Source: Nitrospira sp. (GTDB lineage: Bacteria; Nitrospirota; Nitrospiria; Nitrospirales; Nitrospiraceae). Taken from it: a stretch of DNA of 6,189 nucleotides. The translations under genes were made by a program, and so were the position numbers. Under the pieces are notes generated by a model. It saw only the letters and a list, made by a program, of their open reading frames with translations, did no database searches and was not told the origin of the DNA. Positions 1 to 6,114 of the stretch are shown here, piece after piece. The stretch lies in assembly GCA_025363325.1 (NCBI GenBank), contig JANYEF010000461.1:1-6189 (forward strand), written 5' to 3'. The first letter of the stretch is position 1. Every line of letters starts with the position of its first letter.

Positions 1-1
1 G

Positions 2-991
2 GTGACGCTCGGTGAAGGCAATACTCCACTCATCAGGGCGACTCGGCTGGCCAATCAGATCGCTCCCGGCATCGATCTCTATCTCAAATTCGAAGGCATG
101 AATCCGACGGGATCGTTCAAGGATCGCGGCATGACGATGGCTATCTCAAAGGCTGTTGAGTCCGGCGCTAAGGCGGTGATCTGTGCCTCCACGGGGAATA
201 CCTCCGCCTCTGCCTCGGCCTATGGTGCGCGGGCGGGATTGGCGGTCTATGTGTTGATTCCTGCCGGGAAGATTGCGATGGGTAAGCTGTCCCAGGCCAT
301 GATGCACCAAGCCACCGTCATCCAGATTGAAGGAAATTTTGACCAGGCCTTGACCATCGTCAAAGAATTGTCGGCGACTTACCACATCGAGCTGGTCAAC
401 TCGATCAATCCCTATCGGATCGAGGGGCAGAAAACCGCCGCGATGGAGATCTGCGATCAGCTCGGCGATGCTCCGACTGTTCATGTGCTGCCGGTTGGGA
501 ATGCCGGTAACATTACGGCCTATTGGAAGGGGTACCGGGAATACCGTGCGGCCAATCAATCCACGAGGCTGCCTCGTATGGTCGGATTTCAGGCGGCTGG
601 TGCGGCGCCCATCGTGCTCGGCCACATCGTGGAGAATCCTCAGACGGTGGCCTCGGCGATCCGGATCGGCAATCCGGCTAGCTGGGAAGCGGCCTTGAAT
701 GCCGTGAAGGAATCCGCGGGGACGATCGATTCGGTGACGGATGAAGAGATTCTGCAGGCCTATAGGGTGGTGGCAGCGACAGAAGGGGTCTTCTGCGAGC
801 CAGCGTCCGCCGCATCGGTTGCCGGCGTGATGAAGTTGAGCAAGCAAGGCAGGCTGCGTGAAGGCGAGACCGTGGTCTGCACCTTGACCGGTCATGGATT
901 GAAAGATGCCGACACTGCCATCAGTGTATCGGCCCCACCGAAAACCGTTAGAGCGACGCGGGAGGATGTCGCTCGTCTTTTAAGGGTGTAG
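2..991 (+). CDS. thrC: Threonine synthase, short PLP-dependent type (5' end missing)
   Basis: ThrC converts O-phospho-L-homoserine and water to L-threonine and phosphate in the cytoplasm, the last step of threonine synthesis. The reading frame is open at the window edge. The first visible codon, GTG, is probably an internal valine, because family members usually carry roughly 20-25 residues before the LGEGNTPLI motif seen here at residues 3-11. Counting from that GTG, the PLP-binding lysine is K40 in GSFKDRGM (codon 119-121). A second conserved stretch, ASTGNTSASASAYG, starts at residue 62. The phosphate-cradle glycine loop is PVGNAGN (164-170), and TGHGLKD (296-302) closes the active site. 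With about 350 residues expected in full, it matches the short ThrC class (Bacillus/Thermus-like) rather than the longer E. coli type. It ends 22 nt before the ApgM-like gene, consistent with one operon. All expected catalytic motifs appear intact. The identification is firm; the true start lies outside the window. Confidence 0.95.
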   Translation: MTLGEGNTPLIRATRLANQIAPGIDLYLKFEGMNPTGSFKDRGMTMAISKAVESGAKAVICASTGNTSASASAYGARAGLAVYVLIPAGKIAMGKLSQAMMHQATVIQIEGNFDQALTIVKELSATYHIELVNSINPYRIEGQKTAAMEICDQLGDAPTVHVLPVGNAGNITAYWKGYREYRAANQSTRLPRMVGFQAAGAAPIVLGHIVENPQTVASAIRIGNPASWEAALNAVKESAGTIDSVTDEEILQAYRVVAATEGVFCEPASAASVAGVMKLSKQGRLREGETVVCTLTGHGLKDADTAISVSAPPKTVRATREDVARLLRV

Positions 992-1013
992 ACACCATGC
1001 GAGCAGGGCTTCG

Positions 1014-2255
1014 ATGAAACACGTGATTCTCCATGCCGAAGGGATGGCAGACCATCCCCGGCAGGAATTGGGCGGACGGACTCCTCTTCAAGCGGCTTCG
1101 ACCCCTCACCTGGATCGCCTCGCGCAAGGTGGGGAGCTTGGGCTCCTGGCCGCGGCACCTGAGAACGTGCGACGGGGGAGCGGTCTGATGGGAACCGCCA
1201 TCCTCGGATACGACCCCAAGAAATACTACCAGGGGCCTGGCCCGTTCGAAGCGGCCAGTCTGGGAGTTGCCGTCGGTGAGCATGATGTGGCCTATCGCTG
1301 TACGATGGTCACGTTGCGGGCAGACGCCCAGTCCGAGAGTAAAGGCGGATTGAACGAGATCAAGAAGCTCGGGCCGCATGTGGTAATGGACGATGCGACC
1401 GCTGGGCTGGTTTCGACAGAAGAGGCCCGCGAATTGATAGAGGCGATCAATGAACAACTCGGGTCGGAGATGATTCAGTTCTATCCCGGGTTAGGCCACC
1501 GTCATCTCATGGTGTGGGTCAACGGGAAGTCGCGAGCGGTCTGTATCGATCCACAATTATTGGTTGGTCGACCTATCGTCGATGCGTTACCGACGGGAGA
1601 CGGATCCGACATTCTTTGGAAACTCATGGACGCCTCGTTTCAGATCTTACGCGATCATCCCCTCAACGATCAACGTTGTGAGGCGGGTCAGAAGCCGGCC
1701 AATTGTCTCTGGCTCTGGGGCCAAGGCCGGGCCATTCTCTGGCCAAGCCTCTCTGAGCGATTGAAGATGTCCGGTGTGGTGGTCTCACAGAGCGATGTCC
1801 ATCGCGGACTCGGCATCATGGCCGGGCTAGAAGTGGTGAACGGCGCGCGATTGGCCGGTGCGGATCTTCGTACCCAAGCGGCGGTCGCCCTCGAGGAACT
1901 GAAGAAAAATGATTTTGCGTACGTGCATGTGGAGTTACCGGACGAGGTTGTCTACGAGTCGGACGTCGCGGCCAAGGTGAAGGGTATCGAAGCGGTCGAT
2001 CGCGAGCTGGTAGGACCGTTGCTCGAAGGCCTGGCCCAATTGGGCTCCCATCGCATCGTGGCCTTCTGCGATTCGGGCAACGTGCATCAAGGACAGGTGG
2101 CGGAGGGTCCTGGGTTCTTTGCCTATCGTGACAGTGCGGCAGCCCCTGCTGTCGGGACCAAACGGAGATTTATAGAGGCTGATGCTCGAACTTCGACAGT
2201 GCCGCCTCGTGACGCAACGAAGTTCGTCATGCGACTTTTCGCAAAAGGATCCTGA
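1014..2255 (+). CDS. apgM: ApgM-like alkaline-phosphatase-superfamily protein (phosphoglycerate mutase / proposed homoserine kinase family) with altered metal site
   Basis: This 413-residue protein belongs to the archaeal-type cofactor-independent phosphoglycerate mutase family. Annotators would call it phosphoglycerate mutase, but bacterial members next to thrC and lysC have been proposed to act as homoserine kinases, supplying O-phosphohomoserine to ThrC. Kept family landmarks include the N-terminal ELGGRTPLQAA (18-28), LGYDPKKYYQG (64-74), FEAASLGV (78-85), FYPGLGHRHLMVW (156-168), KPANCLWLWGQGRA (227-240), PDE (309-311) and VDRELVGPLL (328-337). The active site departs from the family. 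The usual DGMAD reads E9-GMAD. The nucleophile motif GSDVANLS reads GSGLMGTA, keeping S56. PDEAGH reads PDEVVY, with Y314 for His. PDHPTP reads CDSGNV, with S354 for His. THTxDPVPF reads QVAEGPGFF, with V362 for His. The alignment is from memory of the family. The ATG start gives the expected N-terminus; only a weak GCAGGG lies upstream. The stop is 5 nt before lysC, implying tight coupling. Fold assignment is confident; biochemical activity is uncertain. Confidence 0.82.
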   Translation: MKHVILHAEGMADHPRQELGGRTPLQAASTPHLDRLAQGGELGLLAAAPENVRRGSGLMGTAILGYDPKKYYQGPGPFEAASLGVAVGEHDVAYRCTMVTLRADAQSESKGGLNEIKKLGPHVVMDDATAGLVSTEEARELIEAINEQLGSEMIQFYPGLGHRHLMVWVNGKSRAVCIDPQLLVGRPIVDALPTGDGSDILWKLMDASFQILRDHPLNDQRCEAGQKPANCLWLWGQGRAILWPSLSERLKMSGVVVSQSDVHRGLGIMAGLEVVNGARLAGADLRTQAAVALEELKKNDFAYVHVELPDEVVYESDVAAKVKGIEAVDRELVGPLLEGLAQLGSHRIVAFCDSGNVHQGQVAEGPGFFAYRDSAAAPAVGTKRRFIEADARTSTVPPRDATKFVMRLFAKGS

Positions 2256-2260
2256 GGGTC

Positions 2261-3502
2261 GTGGCGCTGATTGTCCAGAAATATGGGGGGACGTCCGTGG
2301 GTACGATCGAGCGAATCCACGGCGTGGCCGACCGCGTCGAGAAGGCTCATAAGGATGGCCATCGTGTCGTGGTTGTCCTGTCCGCGATGAGCGGAGAAAC
2401 GGATCGGTTACTTCGGTTGGCGCATGATGTCACGCCGCTGCCGGACGATCGCGAGCTCGATATGCTGCTGTCGACCGGAGAACGAGTAACCATCGCCTTG
2501 TTGGCGATGGCCTTGCGGGCCCGGGGACTCGATGCCCAATCTTTTACGGGACGCCAAGTCGGGATCATGACCGACAGTGCCCATACGAAAGCGCGTATTA
2601 CCCGGGTGAGTGCCGATCGAATCCGCGAGGCCTTGCTCAACGGGGTCATCCCAGTGGTCGCCGGTTTTCAAGGGATCAACGAACAGTCGGATGTCACGAC
2701 GTTGGGGCGCGGAGGATCCGATCTCACAGCCGTCGCGCTGGCGGCTGCGCTGAAGGCTGACCGGTGCACTATTTTTACCGACGTCGATGGCGTCTACACG
2801 TCAGACCCCAACATTGTCCCGACGGCTCGACGCATCGACAAGATTTCCTATGAAGAAATGCTGGAAATGGCCAGTCTGGGCGCCAAAGTGCTGCAGAGCC
2901 GCTCCGTCGAATTTGCCGCGAAGTTCAATGTGCCAGTGGAGGTGAACTCCAGCTTCAAAGAAGGAAAGGGGACGCTCGTGACGCGTGAAGATGAGGATAT
3001 GGAAGCGGTCGCGGTGTCGGGAGTCACTGGTGATCGAAATCAGGCGAAAATTACGATTGTGGGCGTGCCGGACAAACCAGGTATTGCATCCAAACTCTTC
3101 GGGCCGGTGGCCAAGGCCAACATCAATGTCGACATGATCATCCAGAATATGAGTCAATCGGGTCTGACGGATATTTCCTTCACGATTCCACGGGTGGACA
3201 TCAAAAAAGCCCTGCCGCTGATTCAGGAGGTGGCAAACGGTATCGCGGCCAAATCGGTTGCTGTGACCGAGGCGATCGCGAAGGTCTCGCTGGTCGGCGT
3301 CGGGATGCGTTCCCATTCGGGAGTCGCCGCCAAGATGTTCGACGTCTTGGCGCAGGAAGGCGTGAACATCCTCATGATCAGCACGTCGGAGATCAAGATC
3401 TCCTGTGTCATTGATGAAAAGTATGTCGAACTCGCGATGCGTTCGCTCCATACCGCGTTCGGGTTGGATCAGCCGCCGGCAGGGGGCCGGATTACGAAGT
3501 AG
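2261..3502 (+). CDS. lysC: Aspartate kinase with C-terminal ACT domains
   Basis: LysC phosphorylates aspartate with ATP to give 4-phospho-L-aspartate, the committed step to lysine, threonine and methionine. The 413-residue protein has the normal length of a monofunctional aspartokinase. The kinase domain spans about residues 1-240: the nucleotide/aspartate motif KYGGTSVG (7-14), the STGER segment (71-75), GRGGSDLTA (149-157) and FTDVDGVYTSDP (172-183). Two ACT domains follow, at about 263-335 (KITIVGVPDKPGIASKLF region) and about 341-405 (KVSLVGVGMRSHSGVAAKMF region, then ISTSEIKIS at 373-381). They are expected to bind the feedback inhibitors lysine and/or threonine. The start is GTG, chosen because it gives the standard N-terminus (MALIVQKYGG). 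AAGGA at 2245-2249, inside the end of the upstream gene, is the likely ribosome-binding site, about 11 nt away. There is no homoserine dehydrogenase fusion. An internal ATG at residue 247 may give a separate ACT-only subunit. Confidence 0.96.
   Translation: MALIVQKYGGTSVGTIERIHGVADRVEKAHKDGHRVVVVLSAMSGETDRLLRLAHDVTPLPDDRELDMLLSTGERVTIALLAMALRARGLDAQSFTGRQVGIMTDSAHTKARITRVSADRIREALLNGVIPVVAGFQGINEQSDVTTLGRGGSDLTAVALAAALKADRCTIFTDVDGVYTSDPNIVPTARRIDKISYEEMLEMASLGAKVLQSRSVEFAAKFNVPVEVNSSFKEGKGTLVTREDEDMEAVAVSGVTGDRNQAKITIVGVPDKPGIASKLFGPVAKANINVDMIIQNMSQSGLTDISFTIPRVDIKKALPLIQEVANGIAAKSVAVTEAIAKVSLVGVGMRSHSGVAAKMFDVLAQEGVNILMISTSEIKISCVIDEKYVELAMRSLHTAFGLDQPPAGGRITK
2999..3502 (+). other. Possible internal translation start for an aspartokinase beta (ACT-only) subunit
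   Basis: An in-frame ATG at Met247 of LysC precedes EAVAVSGVTGDRNQAKITI. Starting there would yield a 167-residue protein containing only the two regulatory ACT domains. Some aspartokinases (Corynebacterium LysC, Bacillus aspartokinase II) are alpha2beta2 complexes whose beta subunit is translated from an internal start at this same junction, before a MEEAVLTG-like sequence. Here the methionine sits at the matching place. The ribosome-binding site is poor: GAGG at 2993-2996 is only 2 nt from the ATG. The position is seen in the sequence; its use as a start is inference. Confidence 0.3.
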
Positions 3503-3560
3503 CAGATTTCGGCGCTGTCAGTCTCGACAAGGTTGTTCTGCTCCTGGTATCGTTTTCTTT

Positions 3561-5213
3561 ATGGCTCGAAAATCTTCATCACCGAGATTCTCTCAAGGCA
3601 AACCGGTCGGCTCTAATTCGTCCGGCGCACTTCTTCCTGCCGCCAGGCCAGCAGCGCTGGAAATCTATGACACGACCTTACGGGACGGGGCTCAGGCCGA
3701 GGATGTCACCTTTTCGGCCGAAGACAAGGTTCGGGTCGCCCAACAGTTGGATGGGCTGGGCGTGCAGTTCATTGAAGGTGGGTGGCCCGGGGCGAATCCC
3801 AAAGACATCGAGTTCTTTCGGATGATCAAGACCGTCCCGTTGCAGACGGCGACGGTGGTGGCGTTCGGGTCGACCAGAAAAGCGAGCAACGCGGTACAGA
3901 AAGATCCTAATATCCGGGCGTTGTTGGATGCAGAGACCAAGATCATTACGCTCTTCGGAAAAACCTGGACGCTGCATGTCACCGATGCGCTCGGCATTTC
4001 CCTTGTGAAGAATCTCGAACTCATCAGCGATTCTGTAGCCCATCTCCGCTCGAAAAATCGAAGGGTGTTCTACGATGCGGAGCATTTCTTTGACGGGTAC
4101 AAGACCAATCCGGACTACGCGCTAGAGACCATTCGTCAAGCCGTCGCGGCCGGGGCCGAACGGGTGATTCTCTGCGACACCAACGGGGGATCGATGCCCT
4201 GGGAAATCAAAGAGATTTGCCAGGTCGTTCGGCGGGAGTGTGTGGTGCCCTTAGGGATTCACGCCCACAACGATTGTGAAATGGCCGTCGCGAATTCGCT
4301 GGTGGCAATCGAAGCCGGCGTGGTGCAAGTGCAAGGGACGATTAACGGGATCGGTGAACGGTGCGGCAATGCCAATCTCTGTTCGATCATTCCCAATCTT
4401 GAACTGAAGATGAAACGTCCGGCCTTGGGAGACCGGTTGAGCCATCTTAAGCGGGTCTCGGGATTCGTGACCGAGATCGCGAACCTCATGCCTAATAAGC
4501 ACCAGCCTTATGTGGGGGACTCGGCGTTTGCCCATAAGGGCGGGGTCCATATTCACGCGGTGCTCAAGAATCCCGCAACCTACGAGCATGTGATCCCTGG
4601 TTTGGTCGGCAACCGCCAGCGTATGTTGGTATCGGATGCGGCAGGTCGGAGTGGGTTGCTGGAGAAGATCGAGGCCTATGGGATCAAATTGGACAAGGGC
4701 CACGCCAAGGTGCGGGAACTGATCGATACCTTGAAGAAGCGCGAAAGTGAGGGCTACCAATTTGAGGCGGCGGAAGGCTCCTTCGAATTGCTCATGCGGA
4801 AAGCGATGGGGACGCATAGGCCATCGTTCCAACTCCTGGGCTTTCGGGTGATTGTCGAGAAAAAACACGACCAAGGAGCTTCGTCGTCGGAGGCCACAGT
4901 GATGGTGAAAGTAGGCGATGTGGTGGAGCATGCGGCAGCAGTCGGAGCCGGTCCGGTCAACGCGCTCGACCATGCGTTGCGGAAAGCATTGGAAAAGTTC
5001 TATCCCCAGCTCCGAGAAGTCAAACTGCTCGACTATAAAGTGCGAGTGCTGTCGGCCAATCGTGGGACGGAGTCCAAGGTCAGGGTGTTGATCGAATCAG
5101 GCGACCATAAGGATAAGTGGGGTACCGTCGGCGTGTCTGAGAACATCATGGAAGCAAGCTGGCAAGCATTGGCGGACAGCATCGAATACAAGTTGCTTGC
5201 CAAAGACGAATGA
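3561..5213 (+). CDS. cimA: (R)-citramalate synthase (DRE-TIM metallolyase with LeuA-type regulatory domain)
   Basis: CimA condenses pyruvate with acetyl-CoA to (R)-citramalate, opening the threonine-independent route to 2-oxobutyrate and isoleucine. From the chosen ATG it is 550 residues. The TIM-barrel catalytic domain covers about residues 33-300: YDTTLRDGAQ (36-45) with catalytic R41 and metal ligand D42, then EGGWPGANPKD, DAEHFFDGYK and CDTNGG. The metal-binding GIHAHND holds H234 and H236, and GTINGIGERCGNANL follows. The linker contains YVGDSAFAHKGGVH. The C-terminal LeuA allosteric dimer domain (about 410-545) includes FRVIVEKKHD, VNALDHALRKAL and WGTVGVSENIMEASW, and probably binds isoleucine as feedback inhibitor. 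These motifs match the long CimA family rather than LeuA or homocitrate synthase. The frame stays open upstream into lysC, but ATG 3561 is the only sensible start after the lysC stop. It leaves a basic, Ser/Pro/Ala-rich extension of about 30 residues and has no clear Shine-Dalgarno, so the start is less certain than the function. Confidence 0.93.
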   Translation: MARKSSSPRFSQGKPVGSNSSGALLPAARPAALEIYDTTLRDGAQAEDVTFSAEDKVRVAQQLDGLGVQFIEGGWPGANPKDIEFFRMIKTVPLQTATVVAFGSTRKASNAVQKDPNIRALLDAETKIITLFGKTWTLHVTDALGISLVKNLELISDSVAHLRSKNRRVFYDAEHFFDGYKTNPDYALETIRQAVAAGAERVILCDTNGGSMPWEIKEICQVVRRECVVPLGIHAHNDCEMAVANSLVAIEAGVVQVQGTINGIGERCGNANLCSIIPNLELKMKRPALGDRLSHLKRVSGFVTEIANLMPNKHQPYVGDSAFAHKGGVHIHAVLKNPATYEHVIPGLVGNRQRMLVSDAAGRSGLLEKIEAYGIKLDKGHAKVRELIDTLKKRESEGYQFEAAEGSFELLMRKAMGTHRPSFQLLGFRVIVEKKHDQGASSSEATVMVKVGDVVEHAAAVGAGPVNALDHALRKALEKFYPQLREVKLLDYKVRVLSANRGTESKVRVLIESGDHKDKWGTVGVSENIMEASWQALADSIEYKLLAKDE

Positions 5214-5242
5214 GCGGGACCTCCGATCCAGCATCTTTCTTC

Positions 5243-5271
5243 TTGACAGGCTGTATAACCTCACGTAAATT
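5243..5271 (+). promoter_or_regulatory. Sigma70-like promoter for the ihfA unit
   Basis: A perfect -35 hexamer TTGACA (5243-5248) is followed after 17 nt by TAAATT (5266-5271, four of six matches to TATAAT). It lies in an AT-rich stretch that contrasts with the surrounding GC-rich coding DNA. Transcription would begin near 5278, leaving a leader of roughly 70 nt before ihfA. A better -10 look-alike, TATAAC at 5254-5259, is only 5 nt from TTGACA and has no good -35 at the right distance. The location in the 137-nt gap after cimA supports a new transcription unit. Confidence 0.6.
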
Positions 5272-5338
5272 ATAGCGAAACTGCCAATCGTTCATAGTAA
5301 TTTTATAGACGATCGTTCGAGAAGTTTGTGCGGATGTC

Positions 5339-5345
5339 GGAGGGG
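5339..5345 (+). promoter_or_regulatory. Strong ribosome-binding site of ihfA
   Basis: GGAGGGG lies 5 nt before the ihfA ATG. It is the strongest Shine-Dalgarno match among the confident genes of this window and fixes the start at 5351. It fits an abundant nucleoid protein. Confidence 0.8.
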
Positions 5346-5350
5346 AAAGC

Positions 5351-5626
5351 ATGAGGAAGGCAGATATCGCGAACGAAATCTACAAGCAGGTCGGTATTTC
5401 GAAAAACGAAGCCGCAGATATCGTCGAACTCGTGCTGAATATGTTGAAAGCGGTGTTGCATAAGGGCGAGTCGGTCAAGATTGCTGGATTCGGAAACTTT
5501 GTGGTGCGCAGTAAAGGGGCACGCAAGGGCCGAAACCCTCGGACCGGCGAAGAAATAGGAATCACGCCTCGTCGTGTGGTGACTTTTCGACCTAGTCAAG
5601 TGTTTAAGAAGTACGTCAATTCATAG
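5351..5626 (+). CDS. ihfA: Integration host factor alpha subunit (HU/IHF family DNA-bending protein)
   Basis: This small basic nucleoid protein (91 residues) is expected to dimerise, insert into the DNA minor groove and bend DNA sharply, affecting transcription, replication and recombination. The helical dimerisation body is at about residues 1-45, including KADIANEIYKQVGISKNEA. GFGNF (46-50) follows, then the beta-arm GRNPRTGEEIGITPRR (60-75), with P63 as the intercalating proline. RVVTFRPSQVFK (75-86) leads to the C-terminal helix. The ITxRRVVTFRPxQ signature matches IhfA better than IhfB or HU, which have different residues after the GRNPxTG motif. The length is slightly below that of E. 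coli IhfA, mostly at the C-terminus. The gene has its own promoter and a strong ribosome-binding site, and is followed after 44 nt by a MerR-like gene, probably co-transcribed. Whether the partner is an IhfB or the protein works as a homodimer cannot be told from this window. Confidence 0.85.
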   Translation: MRKADIANEIYKQVGISKNEAADIVELVLNMLKAVLHKGESVKIAGFGNFVVRSKGARKGRNPRTGEEIGITPRRVVTFRPSQVFKKYVNS

Positions 5627-5670
5627 CCGCGTTTACTCACCTTAAACTCATCCCACCACGAGGACCGGTC

Positions 5671-6021
5671 ATGGGGAACGAGCCCAGGCTGGGCAGCAAG
5701 GTCTTTTATAAAATCGGCGAAGTCAGCCAGATCGCCGAGCTACCGGCGTACGTGCTGCGATTCTGGGAATCAGAGTTCCCGTTTCTCAAGCCCAAGAAAA
5801 GTCGTGGGAACCAGCGGCTCTACGTCAGGCGAGAAGTCGAAACGGTGTTGGAGATCAAGCGGATGCTCTATGAGGAAGGGCACACACTCGCAGGCGTCAA
5901 GCGATATTGGGCCAGGCGAGGACGGGTGGCAAGCCAACGGGTGCGCCCCAAAGAACTCGCGCAGAAACTGCGAGGGAATCTCCAGGCGATTCTCAAAATT
6001 TTGGAGTCGCATTCTGACTGA
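5671..6021 (+). CDS. Short MerR-family DNA-binding transcriptional regulator
   Basis: This 116-residue protein contains a MerR-type winged helix-turn-helix and little else. YKIGEVSQIAELPAYVLRFWE (starting at residue 13) forms the HTH with the typical R30-FWE. SRGNQRLY (44-51) is the wing, and REVETVLEIKRMLYEEGHTLAGVKRYW (from 54) gives the second helical pair. The C-terminal tail (about 92-113) is helical, with hydrophobic positions L96, L100, L104, I107/L108 and L111 in a 3-4 spacing, consistent with the antiparallel coiled coil MerR proteins use to dimerise. There is no cysteine-based metal site and no effector-binding domain, so its signal is unknown. GAGGA at 5660-5664, 6 nt upstream, supports the ATG start. 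Small MerR-like genes directly after ihfA are common in proteobacteria and usually uncharacterised. Family membership is confident; target and function are not known. Confidence 0.88.
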   Translation: MGNEPRLGSKVFYKIGEVSQIAELPAYVLRFWESEFPFLKPKKSRGNQRLYVRREVETVLEIKRMLYEEGHTLAGVKRYWARRGRVASQRVRPKELAQKLRGNLQAILKILESHSD

Positions 6022-6045
6022 CGAGGATCTCGCCTCGTCTCTTTC
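6020..6045 (+). terminator. Hairpin at the merR-like stop codon, possible terminator
   Basis: GACGAGG (6020-6026) is perfectly complementary to CCTCGTC (6033-6039) across a 6-nt loop, and TCTCTTTC follows. The stem begins within the TGA stop of the MerR-like gene. The T tract is interrupted by cytosines, so termination may be weak or the hairpin may instead be a processing or stabilising element before the tRNA. Confidence 0.4.
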
Positions 6046-6080
6046 AAGCCGGTTGCATTCCAGCCGACTCCAAGGAGACA

Positions 6081-6107
6081 ATGCAAGAAGAAGATGAAAT
6101 TGAATAG
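6081..6107 (+). CDS. Possible 8-codon ORF ahead of tRNA-Pro
   Basis: AAGGAG (6072-6077) is followed after 3 nt by ATG and an 8-residue acidic frame, MQEEDEIE, ending in TAG 7 nt before the tRNA. The Shine-Dalgarno match is good but the spacing is short. Such a short frame can easily arise by chance, so it is listed only as a candidate. Confidence 0.12.
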   Translation: MQEEDEIE

Positions 6108-6114
6108 AGCGTGT

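Noticed and set aside
146..895. Long antisense open frame opposite thrC
   Set aside because: Its product is His/Arg/Gly-rich and unlike known proteins, and the + strand frame carries all ThrC motifs. It is typical shadow coding in GC-rich DNA.
992..1013. Possible separate promoter or attenuator between thrC and the ApgM-like gene
   Set aside because: The gap is only 22 nt, with no promoter hexamers or hairpin. Operon continuity is the simpler reading.
2801..3451. Long antisense open frame opposite lysC
   Set aside because: Composition is rich in His, Asp and Arg with no domain signature, mirroring the codon usage of lysC.
3405..3560. Upstream extension of the cimA frame into the end of lysC
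   Set aside because: It would overlap lysC by 98 nt and add 52 Arg/Ser/Cys-rich residues with no resemblance to the CimA family. It is a shadow of lysC coding sequence.
4251..4973. Long antisense open frame opposite cimA
   Set aside because: The complementary strand encodes conserved CimA sequence throughout. The antisense product shows no recognisable motif and no supported start signal.
5214..5242. Search for a terminator after cimA
   Set aside because: No stable GC-rich stem followed by a T run is visible; only the short C/T-rich stretch CTTTCTTC precedes the promoter.
6050..6066. Second possible hairpin CGGTTG / CAGCCG
   Set aside because: It has only six pairs including a G-T wobble and no T tract after it, so I do not call it a terminator.
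6053..6082. Possible tRNA promoter TTGCAT - 18 nt - GACAAT
   Set aside because: Both hexamers match only four of six positions, and the region upstream contains hairpins. This is too weak to call.
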